A stretch of 64,000 nucleotides of DNA from Microbacterium protaetiae (GTDB taxonomy: Bacteria; Actinomycetota; Actinomycetes; Actinomycetales; Microbacteriaceae), in assembly GCF_004135285.1 (NCBI RefSeq), contig NZ_CP035494.1, positions 1,984,001 to 2,048,000 on the forward strand, given 5' to 3'. The notes beneath the pieces are model-generated. The model was not told where the DNA came from. It saw only the letters and a list, made by a program, of their open reading frames with translations, and did no database searches. Shown here piece after piece: positions 26,597 to 33,781 of this stretch. Made by a program: the position numbers and the translations under genes. The first letter of the stretch is position 1. Each line of letters starts with the position of its first letter.

Positions 26597-28003
26597 ATGT
26601 CCGACAGCGCGCCCTCTGCTGACACCGTCTCGTTCGACAGCCTCATCGCCGATTCCGGTGCCGTCGCCACCGAGTTCACAACCGCGTTCCGCGGATATGA
26701 CAAGGACGAGGTCGATGCCGCCATCGCCGAACTCGTCTCGCAGACCCGTGCCGCCGGCGATGAGATCGCCAAGCTGAAGGATGAGCAGCACCGTGTCGCC
26801 GCCTCGACCTCTGAGGCGCGGGGCGAGCTGGAGCGGCTGCGCGCGCAGTTGGCCGAGGCCGATGCGGTCCGCGCTGCCGAGGTGGAGCGGGCTCGTGCCG
26901 AGGAGTCGGCGGCCCGCGCCGGCGACGCTGATGAGGCCACTCGTCTGCGTGACGAGCTGACCGCGGCCCAGGCCGAGTTGGCCTCCGCCCGCAAGCAGTT
27001 GCAGACTCTGACCGAGGAACTGACTGGTGAGGGCGATTCGCCGAACCGCAAGCACTTCGAAGAGATCTTGCGGGTGGCTGAGGAGCAGGCATCCACGCTG
27101 ATCAAGAACGCGTCGGTGCAGGGTGACCGGCTGTTGGAGGCTGCGCGGGAGGAGATCGACAATCGTCGCACGCTGGCGCAGCAGGAGGCCGAGGCGATCA
27201 TCGCGCAGGCCCAGCATGAGGCCGCGCAGGTGCGGTTGCGCATTGACACCGAGGTGACCGCGCATGAGGCGCGGCTGGAGCGCGAGGCCGCGCATGCTGC
27301 CGAGAAGGTGTCGCAGGCCGAGCAGGAGGTCGCGGCGATCCGTGCCGAGGCCGAGCGGGGCGTGGCGGCGCTGCGTTCGCAGGTCACGCGTGAGACGACC
27401 CGTGATCGTGCCGAGGCCGAAGAGGCCGTGCGTGAGCTGCGGGTGCGTGCGTTGGAGTTCGAGGAGTCGCTGACGCGTCGGCAGGATGACGCGCACCAGG
27501 AGTTCCTCGTGTTGCACAATCAGGCTGTCGCCCATGCCGAGCGCATCACTGTCGATGCGAACGAGCAGGTCGCGGCATCCCTCGAGCATGCCAAGCGCGT
27601 GTCGGCGAAGGCCGACGACTATGAGCGGCTGGCCCGCGCGCAGGCGCACAAGATCGAGGCTGATGCGCGGGTGCGGGCCGGTGAGCACCTTGAGCGCTCG
27701 CGCGCGAAGTCGCAGAAGATCATCGATCTGGTCACTTCGCACACGCAGGGGGTGCTGCGTGATGCGGAGGACCGCACTCGCCAGCTGCGCTGGCAGCAGC
27801 ATCAGCTGACCAGCTTTATGGCCGAGGTCAAGGAACTGATTCGCCCCGAGACGTCGCTGGGGGCGGATGCCGCTGCCGACGCCGCTTCGGCTGAGCCGCA
27901 GACCGCTCCCGACGCTGCCACGGCCGTCGACGACATCGACGCGGATGCCGCGGCCGAGGTCATCGGTGAGGCGGAGCGCATCGTCGAGGACGCCAAGGAC
28001 TGA
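26597..28003 (+). CDS. DivIVA-domain coiled-coil protein
   Basis: A 468-residue protein. The FRGYDKDEVD motif (31-40) is the DivIVA signature that targets curved membrane at poles and septa. From about 50 to 420 it is one long Ala/Glu/Arg-rich coiled coil, and the end is acidic (DADAAAEVIGEAE). It is longer than Wag31/DivIVA and may help organise polar growth or division. Codon use in the middle favours CGT, TTG and GAG more than neighbouring genes. A related C-terminal tail occurs as a fragment at 28690-28810. Confidence 0.8.
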   Translation: MSDSAPSADTVSFDSLIADSGAVATEFTTAFRGYDKDEVDAAIAELVSQTRAAGDEIAKLKDEQHRVAASTSEARGELERLRAQLAEADAVRAAEVERARAEESAARAGDADEATRLRDELTAAQAELASARKQLQTLTEELTGEGDSPNRKHFEEILRVAEEQASTLIKNASVQGDRLLEAAREEIDNRRTLAQQEAEAIIAQAQHEAAQVRLRIDTEVTAHEARLEREAAHAAEKVSQAEQEVAAIRAEAERGVAALRSQVTRETTRDRAEAEEAVRELRVRALEFEESLTRRQDDAHQEFLVLHNQAVAHAERITVDANEQVAASLEHAKRVSAKADDYERLARAQAHKIEADARVRAGEHLERSRAKSQKIIDLVTSHTQGVLRDAEDRTRQLRWQQHQLTSFMAEVKELIRPETSLGADAAADAASAEPQTAPDAATAVDDIDADAAAEVIGEAERIVEDAKD

Positions 28004-28059
28004 CTCGGTCATCCGCCCGCGCGAGCCGTGAGCGGGTCGCTCGCGGCTGCGTGTGCGCC

Positions 28060-28106
28060 GTTCGCTCACCGTCTGAATCGCTGGGCGGTTCAGACGGTGA
28101 GTGAAC
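28060..28106. repeat. Dispersed palindrome, family P2 copy 2
   Basis: Two 18-nt arms (28060-28077 and 28089-28106) pair with one mismatch around an 11-nt loop. It shares the CGCTCACC-[AG]-TCTGA arm with 20905-20947. It lies between the DivIVA-like gene and rraA. Confidence 0.88.
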
Positions 28107-28138
28107 GCGACGGTAGGCTCGCGGCGGGAGGACCCGCC

Positions 28139-28606
28139 ATGACTTACGCCACCGCCGACCTGTACGACCAACGCGGCGAAGACCTGCAATCCCTCGACCT
28201 GCAGCTGCTGTCGCTGGGAGGCAGAGCAGCCTTCGACGGCCCCGTGCGCACCGTACGCTGCTTCGAAGACAACGCGCTCGTCAAGCAGACCCTGGCCACA
28301 CCGGGCCATGGCGCCGTGCTAGTGATCGACGGTGGCGGGTCACTGCACACGGCGCTCATGGGCGACATGATCGCGCAGTCGGCGGTCGACAACGGCTGGG
28401 CCGGTGTCGTCATCCGCGGGGCGATCCGCGACCGTGTCGCGGTGTCCCGCCTAAACCTGGGTGTGAAGGCACTCGGCTCGAACCCACGCAAGAGCGCCAA
28501 GACGGGCATCGGCGAGATCGACGTGCCTGTGACCTTCGGTGAGGTGACGTTCCGCCCCGGCGCGCACCTATACGCCGACGAAGACGGCGTGCTCGTCGAG
28601 CGCTGA
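28139..28606 (+). CDS. rraA: RraA-family protein (RNase E regulator / oxaloacid aldolase type)
   Basis: A 155-residue protein, the standard RraA length, starting TYATADLYD with FEDN and GWAGVVIRGAIRD motifs. The family includes the RNase E inhibitor RraA and 4-hydroxy-4-methyl-2-oxoglutarate/oxaloacetate aldolases, which share one fold; the sequence does not tell them apart. ATG at 28139 has GGGAGG upstream. Confidence 0.88.
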   Translation: MTYATADLYDQRGEDLQSLDLQLLSLGGRAAFDGPVRTVRCFEDNALVKQTLATPGHGAVLVIDGGGSLHTALMGDMIAQSAVDNGWAGVVIRGAIRDRVAVSRLNLGVKALGSNPRKSAKTGIGEIDVPVTFGEVTFRPGAHLYADEDGVLVER

Positions 28607-28626
28607 GCGTCGGCCATAGCCCGCGG

Positions 28627-28689
28627 TCTCACGGGCCATGGCCGCGATGAAGGCGTCGATGTCACCCTCGGTGGTGTCGAACGAGCACA
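28627..28689 (-). pseudogene. Fragment of a threonine aldolase 3' end
   Basis: About 63 bp match the last codons of the intact aldolase gene (29651-29713), encoding CSFDTTEGDIDAFIAAMARET. Only the tail is present, and it joins directly to the next fragment. It is a remnant of a rearrangement or a lost gene copy. Confidence 0.8.
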
Positions 28690-28810
28690 AACTGATTCGC
28701 CCCGAGACGGGTTCACGCGTGGACGCCGATGCAGCCGGTGTCGAGGCTGATGGGGCGGTGGATGCCGCGGCCGCAGGCGAAGCGGATGTCGAGGTCGAGG
28801 CGACCGCGTA
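28690..28810 (+). pseudogene. Fragment of a DivIVA-like gene 3' end
   Basis: AACTGATTCGCCCCGAGACG at 28690-28709 is identical to 27834-27853 in the DivIVA-like gene. The frame then continues as an Asp/Ala/Val/Glu-rich tail to a TAG at 28808-28810. The 3' half has diverged, so it may come from a paralogue. There is no start and no upstream coding part. Confidence 0.75.
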
Positions 28811-28856
28811 GCGCGGGCGGGTGTGCCACCATGTGTATACGCGAAGGATATACATG

Positions 28857-29090
28857 ATGGCACGAACGAAGGTCTTCTACAGCAATCGCTCGCAGGCCGT
28901 GCGGCTGCCGAAAGACGTCGCCCTGCCGGATGGTGTTTCGGAGGTGGAAGTGACGGTGGTCGGCGACTCGCGGGTGATCACGCCGGTCTACCACGACCTC
29001 GTGGAGTGGTGGGACATAGGCGTGCACCCCGACGAGGACTTCCTTACCGATCGCGATGACTCCGCGCCGCAGGAGCGCGAGTGGCTGTGA
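28857..29090 (+). CDS. vapB: VapB-type antitoxin
   Basis: A 77-residue AbrB/VapB-like antitoxin: ARTKVFYSNRSQAVRLPKDV is the DNA-binding start, and VHPDEDFLTDRDDSAPQERE is the toxin-binding tail. It should repress its own promoter and neutralise a PIN-domain RNase. Its partner here is broken. A second ATG three bases upstream (28854) is possible. A near-palindromic GTGTATAC-N9-GTATATAC-like stretch, from which only TGTATAC and GGATATAC are visible, precedes it and may be the operator. Confidence 0.82.
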   Translation: MARTKVFYSNRSQAVRLPKDVALPDGVSEVEVTVVGDSRVITPVYHDLVEWWDIGVHPDEDFLTDRDDSAPQEREWL

Positions 29091-29179
29091 CCGAGTATCT
29101 GCTCGATACCGACACGATCATCTGCAAGGGTGCGCAGTTCAACTACAACTGGATCACCTGGACATGCTGGCCGCTTTGA
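29081..29179 (+). pseudogene. Truncated vapC toxin (PIN domain start only)
   Basis: The GTG at 29081, with AGGAG five bases upstream and overlapping vapB, begins a typical VapC start (TEYLLDTDTIIC) including the first catalytic Asp. The frame then diverges and stops after 32 codons. No other PIN residues are seen, so the toxin is inactive and the antitoxin is an orphan. Confidence 0.8.
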
Positions 29180-29406
29180 GAAAAGCACGTCTGGCCTGCG
29201 GGTGGGTCGCGTTTGTCGCCTTCGCAGTGATCGGAGTGAGCCATCTCGTCTCGCTCGTGAGCGGTGGACATGGGAATGGCTTCCTCGGGTCGGCTGAGCC
29301 AGCCGTCTTCGTCGTCGCATGTGCGACGCTCGCAGCGACTGCGATCTCGATTCCCTTCCTCCGCCATCCGGCCCATTCGAGCGAACGTCCGCGGCCTGAT
29401 GAGTAG
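29164..29406 (+). CDS. Small two-helix membrane protein, unknown
   Basis: An 80-residue frame with two hydrophobic helices (about 8-30 and 42-62) and a polar C terminus. Its base composition is clearly less GC-rich than its neighbours, and it overlaps the broken vapC. It may be foreign DNA or a gene fragment. I do not recognise the family, and there is no clear ribosome-binding site. Confidence 0.4.
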   Translation: MLAALRKARLACGWVAFVAFAVIGVSHLVSLVSGGHGNGFLGSAEPAVFVVACATLAATAISIPFLRHPAHSSERPRPDE

Positions 29407-29640
29407 CTGAATCTGTCTCAGGTTCTTCGGCGCCAATCTGACGGCCAAGCTCTCGGGCTCGATGCTGGGCGGGGACCACCACCACGCTCATTGCGGTGGA
29501 GGTCCCTGCCGGGGCAATCCCGTCGCACCCCCGTGAGAGACATACCTCGGCGGCTCACATGCGCTCGATCCCTGCTCAAGCATTCCCGGCTCGAAGCACC
29601 CTAAAGAACCTCACCAGCTGAGGTGGTCAGGCCCTGCGCG
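29407..29640. other. Lower-GC intergenic strip with two hairpins
   Basis: No gene is seen. A GGGACC-CCACC/GGTGG-GGTCCC stem lies near 29475-29505 and a CCTCACC-AGC-TGAGGTGG stem near 29608-29626. The composition matches the vapBC remnant and suggests acquired, decaying DNA. Confidence 0.5.
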
Positions 29641-30708
29641 TCAGGCGCACGTCTCGCGCGCTATGGCCGCGATGAAGGCGTCGATGTCGCCTTCGGTGGT
29701 GTCGAACGAGCACATCCAGCGCACCTCGTTGCGCGCGGCATCCCAGTCATAGAAACGAAAGGACGAGCGCAGCCGGTCGGCGACCCCGTCGGGCAGGGTC
29801 GCGAACACGCCGTTGGCTTGGGTGGCCTGAGCGAACCCGACTCCGCGGATCGAGCCGTCGGCCAGTCCCGCCTCGATGCCGGTGCGCAGCCGCTGCGCCA
29901 TGGCGTTGGCATGCCGCGCGTTGCGCTGCCACAGGTCGCCCTCCCACAGCGCCACCAGCTGCGCCGAGACGAACCGCATCTTCGACGCCAGCTGCATGTT
30001 GAGTTTGCGCAGGTAGGTCAGTCCGGCCGACGCCTCGGGGTTGAGCACGACGATCGCCTCGGCCGCCAGCGCCCCGTTCTTGGTGCCGCCGACGCTGATG
30101 ACGTCGATGCCGACGTCGCGCGTGAACGCGCGCAGCGGCAGGTCGAGGGATGCCGCCGCGTTGGCCAGGCGCGCGCCGTCCATGTGCACGTGCATGCCGC
30201 GCTCGTGCGCGTGGGAGGCGATGGCTCGTAGCTCGTCAGGTGTGTAGAGAGTGCCGAGCTCGGTCGACTGTGTCACCGACACGACCAGCGGTTGCGCGCG
30301 ATGCTCGTCGCCCCACCCCCAGGCCTCACGGTCGACGAGCTCGGGGGTGAGCTTGCCGTCGTCGGTGGGCACCGTCAGCAGCTTCATCCCGCCCACGCGC
30401 TCGGGAGCGCCCTGCTCATCGACATTGATATGGGCGGTGGATGCCGCTATCACGGCACCCCAGCGCGGCAGCATCGACTGCAGCCCGGTGACATTGGCGC
30501 CGGTGCCGTTGAACACCGGGAACGCCTCGACACCCTCGCCGAAGTGGGTCGCCATCACCTCTTGCAGTCGCTCGGTGTAGACATCCTGGCCATACGAGAT
30601 CTGGTGCCCCTCGTTCGCCGCGGCGATCGCCGCCAAGATCTCGGGGTGGATGCCGGAGTAGTTGTCGCTGGCGAAGCCGCGCAGGTTCGGGTCATGCAGA
30701 GGGGTCAC
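29641..30708 (-). CDS. Low-specificity L-threonine aldolase-like PLP enzyme
   Basis: A 355-residue beta-eliminating-lyase-family enzyme, normal size for threonine aldolases. The PLP lysine is Lys210 in SVGGTKNGA, and the cofactor Asp is in HVHMDGARLANA (about 177). It cleaves L-threonine or related beta-hydroxy amino acids to glycine and an aldehyde. GTG at 30708 was chosen because TAGACT, a good -10, ends seven bases before it, suggesting a leaderless transcript. A copy of its 3' end lies at 28627-28689. Confidence 0.88.
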   Translation of the reverse strand: MTPLHDPNLRGFASDNYSGIHPEILAAIAAANEGHQISYGQDVYTERLQEVMATHFGEGVEAFPVFNGTGANVTGLQSMLPRWGAVIAASTAHINVDEQGAPERVGGMKLLTVPTDDGKLTPELVDREAWGWGDEHRAQPLVVSVTQSTELGTLYTPDELRAIASHAHERGMHVHMDGARLANAAASLDLPLRAFTRDVGIDVISVGGTKNGALAAEAIVVLNPEASAGLTYLRKLNMQLASKMRFVSAQLVALWEGDLWQRNARHANAMAQRLRTGIEAGLADGSIRGVGFAQATQANGVFATLPDGVADRLRSSFRFYDWDAARNEVRWMCSFDTTEGDIDAFIAAIARETCA

Positions 30709-30731
30709 GACGACCCAGTCTAATTCTCCTG

Positions 30732-30766
30732 TCGGATCGCTGAGCGAGCGCAGCGAGTGGAAACGT
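30732..30766. repeat. Dispersed GTTTC...CGCTCAGCGAT repeat, reverse copy
   Basis: CGCTGAGCGAGCGCAGCGAG followed by TGGAAACG matches the inverted form of 1996-2064. It fills the gap between two minus-strand genes and can itself fold on GAGCGAGCGC-type arms. Confidence 0.65.
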
Positions 30767-31414
30767 TCAACTATGCGTCTCGCTGGACGCGGCGCGCTGG
30801 GGCGCGAGCAGACCACGGATCAGGCGGTGGCCCCGCTGGACTCGCAGCGGAAGTGACTGCCAGGAATCCTCCAGTCCTGCGAGTACCTGCGCGCCCACGA
30901 AGAGTTCGTTCAGCAGCTCCGCCGCCAGAGCGACATCGATGTCGTCGCGGACGGATCCGTCTTTCTGGCCGTCCGCGACAAGACGGGCGGCGACGGCGAC
31001 CCATTCCTGGTAGGGGGTGCTGGCTTCGACGTCCAATTCGGTGGCTGGCTGAAGCGAGAGCCGGATGCCCCCTTGCACGAGGGGGTCGCTGGCCACGAGT
31101 TCGGCGAGGCCGTCGAAGACTCCGATGATCTTGTCCAGCGTCGACGCGCCTCGTTCGAGCACCTCTGTGAGGACGAGGCCCATCCGTTCCTGCTGGGTCG
31201 CGAGTACAGTGTGCGCGATGTCGGTCTTGTTGCCCAGATGAAAGAAGAGCGAGCCCGTGCTGATGCCCGCTTCGTCGGCGATGTCTTGGAGGCGGGCCTC
31301 GGCGTACGACAGGCGCGCGAAGACGGCGCCCGCCGCCTCCAAGAGCGCACGTTGCGCCTCGACCCCGCGTTGCTGCTTGCCGCGCAGTTCACCGTTCACG
31401 CCTGCCACCACCAC
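30767..31414 (-). CDS. TetR-family regulator, gamma-butyrolactone-receptor-like
   Basis: A 215-residue repressor. The N-terminal helix-turn-helix (about 18-65) reads AGAVFARLSYAEARLQDIADEAGISTGSLFFHLGNK, close to ArpA/ScbR-type autoregulator receptors, which also have this length. It is divergent from the lipoprotein-exporter operon, with repeated CTTAGT[TC]AGGCC boxes between, so it probably represses both. Several GTG starts near 31414-31402 are possible. The ligand is unknown. Confidence 0.82.
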   Translation of the reverse strand: MVVAGVNGELRGKQQRGVEAQRALLEAAGAVFARLSYAEARLQDIADEAGISTGSLFFHLGNKTDIAHTVLATQQERMGLVLTEVLERGASTLDKIIGVFDGLAELVASDPLVQGGIRLSLQPATELDVEASTPYQEWVAVAARLVADGQKDGSVRDDIDVALAAELLNELFVGAQVLAGLEDSWQSLPLRVQRGHRLIRGLLAPQRAASSETHS

Positions 31415-31436
31415 CCGCCCCGACTCGAAGTGCCAG

Positions 31437-31507
31437 CTTAGTCAGGCCCACCGTCGTCGCCCGTATGACGCGAGGCCTAACTAAGTGGATATGCTCAGTT
31501 AGTCAGA
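31437..31507. promoter_or_regulatory. Cluster of TetR operator candidates
   Basis: CTTAGTCAGGCC (31437-31448), its inverted partner GGCCTAACTAAG (31474-31485) and a CAGTTAGTCAG copy (31497-31507) lie between the TetR gene and the exporter operon. The arrangement fits cooperative repressor binding. Confidence 0.7.
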
Positions 31508-31592
31508 CGAGGACATCGTCATCCTCGCCACTCCTCCACGGCTGCGTGGAACGTGACACCCGACGACCGCGCAGAGAGAACCGAGATCGAAG

Positions 31593-32474
31593 ATGATGAA
31601 GCGTCCCCTTGCGTTGGCCGCGCTGCTCGCGGCGGCGTTGTTCGCGACCGGTTGCGCGGCGGGCAGTGAGCCAAAGGGGGATTCGCCGGCCAAGAACATT
31701 GAGCAGTGGGCGCTGCCGCTGGACCAGTTCGCGTATCAGACCTCCAGCCTGCGCGACTATGCCGAGAACTTGATGGTGGCGCGCTGTCTCGGCGAGGAAG
31801 GCATCGACTGGCCAGCGCCCTGGCGATCCCTTGACGCGGTGGACGAGAACCCGTCGTACACGGCCAGCGGTCATCGCTTGTTCGATGCGACGATCGCGGC
31901 GAAGTACGGCTATCACCGGATCCCCGCGACCTATAAGGGCCAGGAAGAACAACGGGCGGCGCTCCTGAAGACCAACGCGATGGTTCAGGCCGATCCGACG
32001 CTTGCTGACAAGTCTGACGCGTGCCTCGCCAGCGCACGGAAGACGATCCCGGTTCCGTCGAACGAAGATCTCAACTTCGTCCTCAGCGCCGCCAACACCA
32101 TCTCGGACACCAGCGAGCAGAGCGCCAAGGTGCGTGCCGTCCAAGCGAAGTGGCACGAGTGCATCGCCGCGGCCGGTTTGGGCGGCTTGGCCGACAACCC
32201 GGACCAGATGCCAGGCGACGAGAAATCCGAGGAATGGAGATTGGGCGACCCCGCCGGTTCGTCTTCGCCGTTCACGGAAGAGATCAAGGTCGCCACCGCC
32301 GATGCGGGTTGTCGCGCGTCGTCTGGGTGGTCGCAGGCGCTCTACGACGCCGAATACGCCGGCGAGACCGAGTTCGTGAAGAAGAACGCGGACAAGCTGG
32401 ATCTCATTCGCGACGAGCTGGCGGCAGACAAGAAGCGACTGACCGCCGCTGCGACCGAATACGCGCCGAAGTGA
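31593..32474 (+). CDS. Lipoprotein of unknown function linked to an ABC exporter
   Basis: A 293-residue protein with a lipoprotein signal (lipobox FATGC, Cys21). The mature part has paired Cys residues (VARCLGEEG, KWHECIAAAG, DAGCRASSG), which suggests disulfide-bonded structure outside the cell. It overlaps the next gene by four bases, so it belongs to the adaptor-exporter operon and may recognise the exported compound or protect the envelope. No known domain is evident. Confidence 0.75.
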   Translation: MMKRPLALAALLAAALFATGCAAGSEPKGDSPAKNIEQWALPLDQFAYQTSSLRDYAENLMVARCLGEEGIDWPAPWRSLDAVDENPSYTASGHRLFDATIAAKYGYHRIPATYKGQEEQRAALLKTNAMVQADPTLADKSDACLASARKTIPVPSNEDLNFVLSAANTISDTSEQSAKVRAVQAKWHECIAAAGLGGLADNPDQMPGDEKSEEWRLGDPAGSSSPFTEEIKVATADAGCRASSGWSQALYDAEYAGETEFVKKNADKLDLIRDELAADKKRLTAAATEYAPK

Positions 32475-33781
32475 CCGCCGAGTCCCGCACCGCACCCCGA
32501 CGTCGCGTTGCGCGTTGGGTTGTCACGGCGCTCGCCGCGCTTCTCGCCGTCGCGCTGATCGGAGGCGGATGGTTCGCCGCGACGCTGTTCACCTCGCCCG
32601 CGCAGCGTGCCGCTGCGGCCTCGGCTCCCTCGGCGGTGCCGGTGGTCGTCTCCGTCGAGCAGGGTGACCTCATCGACACGCGTACGCTCTCGGGCTCCAT
32701 TCGGCCGATCGCCTCGTTCGAGGCAGCGCTGACTGCACCCGCGGATGCCCATCGTGCCGTCGTCACGACGGTGGAGGCTGTATCAGGAACCAAGGTCGTT
32801 GTCGGCAACGTTGTCGCCACGGTCAACGGATCGCCGGTGTTCGCCCTCGAGTCGCCCTTCCCCTTCTACCGTGACATGGGCGTGGGCGACAGCGGTATCG
32901 ACGTGAGCGCGCTGCAGCGTTCGTTGGTCTCTCTCGGACTTCTCTCGCAGGCCGACGGGCAGTTCGGGCAGGCCACGGCCTCCGCCGTCGCGCAACTGTT
33001 CACTCGCGCGGGATTCACCGCTCCGATGCGCGAGGCGTCGGTGGGCGAGGCGGCGTCGGATGGGGCGACATCGGACGACGCATCCTCCACCGACGATGAC
33101 AGCACGAAGACGGCTGCGAAGAAGCCGGCCAAGACTGTCTACCTTCCGGTCTCATCGACACTCACCGCCCCGTCGCTACCGGCTGCAGTCAGTTCTGCGC
33201 CCGCGGTGGGGACGGATGTCGGTGCCGGCGCCGAGTTCGAACTGACCGCGAAGACGTTCGCGATCTTCGTGACGCTGCCGGACTCGCTGCCCGACGGCCT
33301 TCCAGCCGGCACAAAGGTGACGGTGTCGGGCGCGGGGCTCGATGACGCACCCGCGACCGTCTTCGGCGCGGCATCCAGTGCCGTCGGCGACGCCGGCAAG
33401 GGCGATGCCGGCTCAGCGGGGGGTGTGGACGCCGGCTCCGCCGATGCCGACACCGGTGCCGCGGACGCGTCGGCCGGCTCCGACGGCGCCGCGGCAGCCG
33501 AGGTGCGGATCGACCTCAACGGTGCGCTGCACCTCACGCAGAAGCAGTCGGGCCAGTCAGTGACCGTGACCGCAACTGTGCGGAAGATCGCCTCCGACGC
33601 TCTCATCGTGCCGGTCACCGCGGTCGCCGATGCCGACGCGGCGCACGGGTACGTCATCATCGCCGATGGAGCCGCGGCCGGAACGCGCGTCGCCGTGTCG
33701 ATCATCGGCGAGATCGATGGCCGGGTGGCGCTGGCTCCTGGTGAGGGGCTCAAAGCAGGCGACCGGGTGCGAGTGGGATGA
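32471..33781 (+). CDS. Membrane-fusion (HlyD/RND-type) adaptor with peptidoglycan-binding domain
   Basis: A 436-residue protein: one N-terminal membrane helix (about 12-35), a beta-barrel/lipoyl-like region, a peptidoglycan_binding_1 segment (SGIDVSALQRSLVSLGLL...DGQFGQATASAVAQLF, about 140-180), a long Ala/Gly/Asp-rich linker (about 300-340) and a C-terminal adaptor domain. Gram-positive versions couple MacB-type ABC exporters to the wall. GTG at 32471 overlaps the lipoprotein stop. Confidence 0.85.
   Translation: MTAESRTAPRRRVARWVVTALAALLAVALIGGGWFAATLFTSPAQRAAAASAPSAVPVVVSVEQGDLIDTRTLSGSIRPIASFEAALTAPADAHRAVVTTVEAVSGTKVVVGNVVATVNGSPVFALESPFPFYRDMGVGDSGIDVSALQRSLVSLGLLSQADGQFGQATASAVAQLFTRAGFTAPMREASVGEAASDGATSDDASSTDDDSTKTAAKKPAKTVYLPVSSTLTAPSLPAAVSSAPAVGTDVGAGAEFELTAKTFAIFVTLPDSLPDGLPAGTKVTVSGAGLDDAPATVFGAASSAVGDAGKGDAGSAGGVDAGSADADTGAADASAGSDGAAAAEVRIDLNGALHLTQKQSGQSVTVTATVRKIASDALIVPVTAVADADAAHGYVIIADGAAAGTRVAVSIIGEIDGRVALAPGEGLKAGDRVRVG

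Noticed and set aside
29407..29640. Insertion sequence remnant
   Set aside because: Two hairpins and lower GC are present, but I found no transposase motif and no matching terminal repeats or target duplication.
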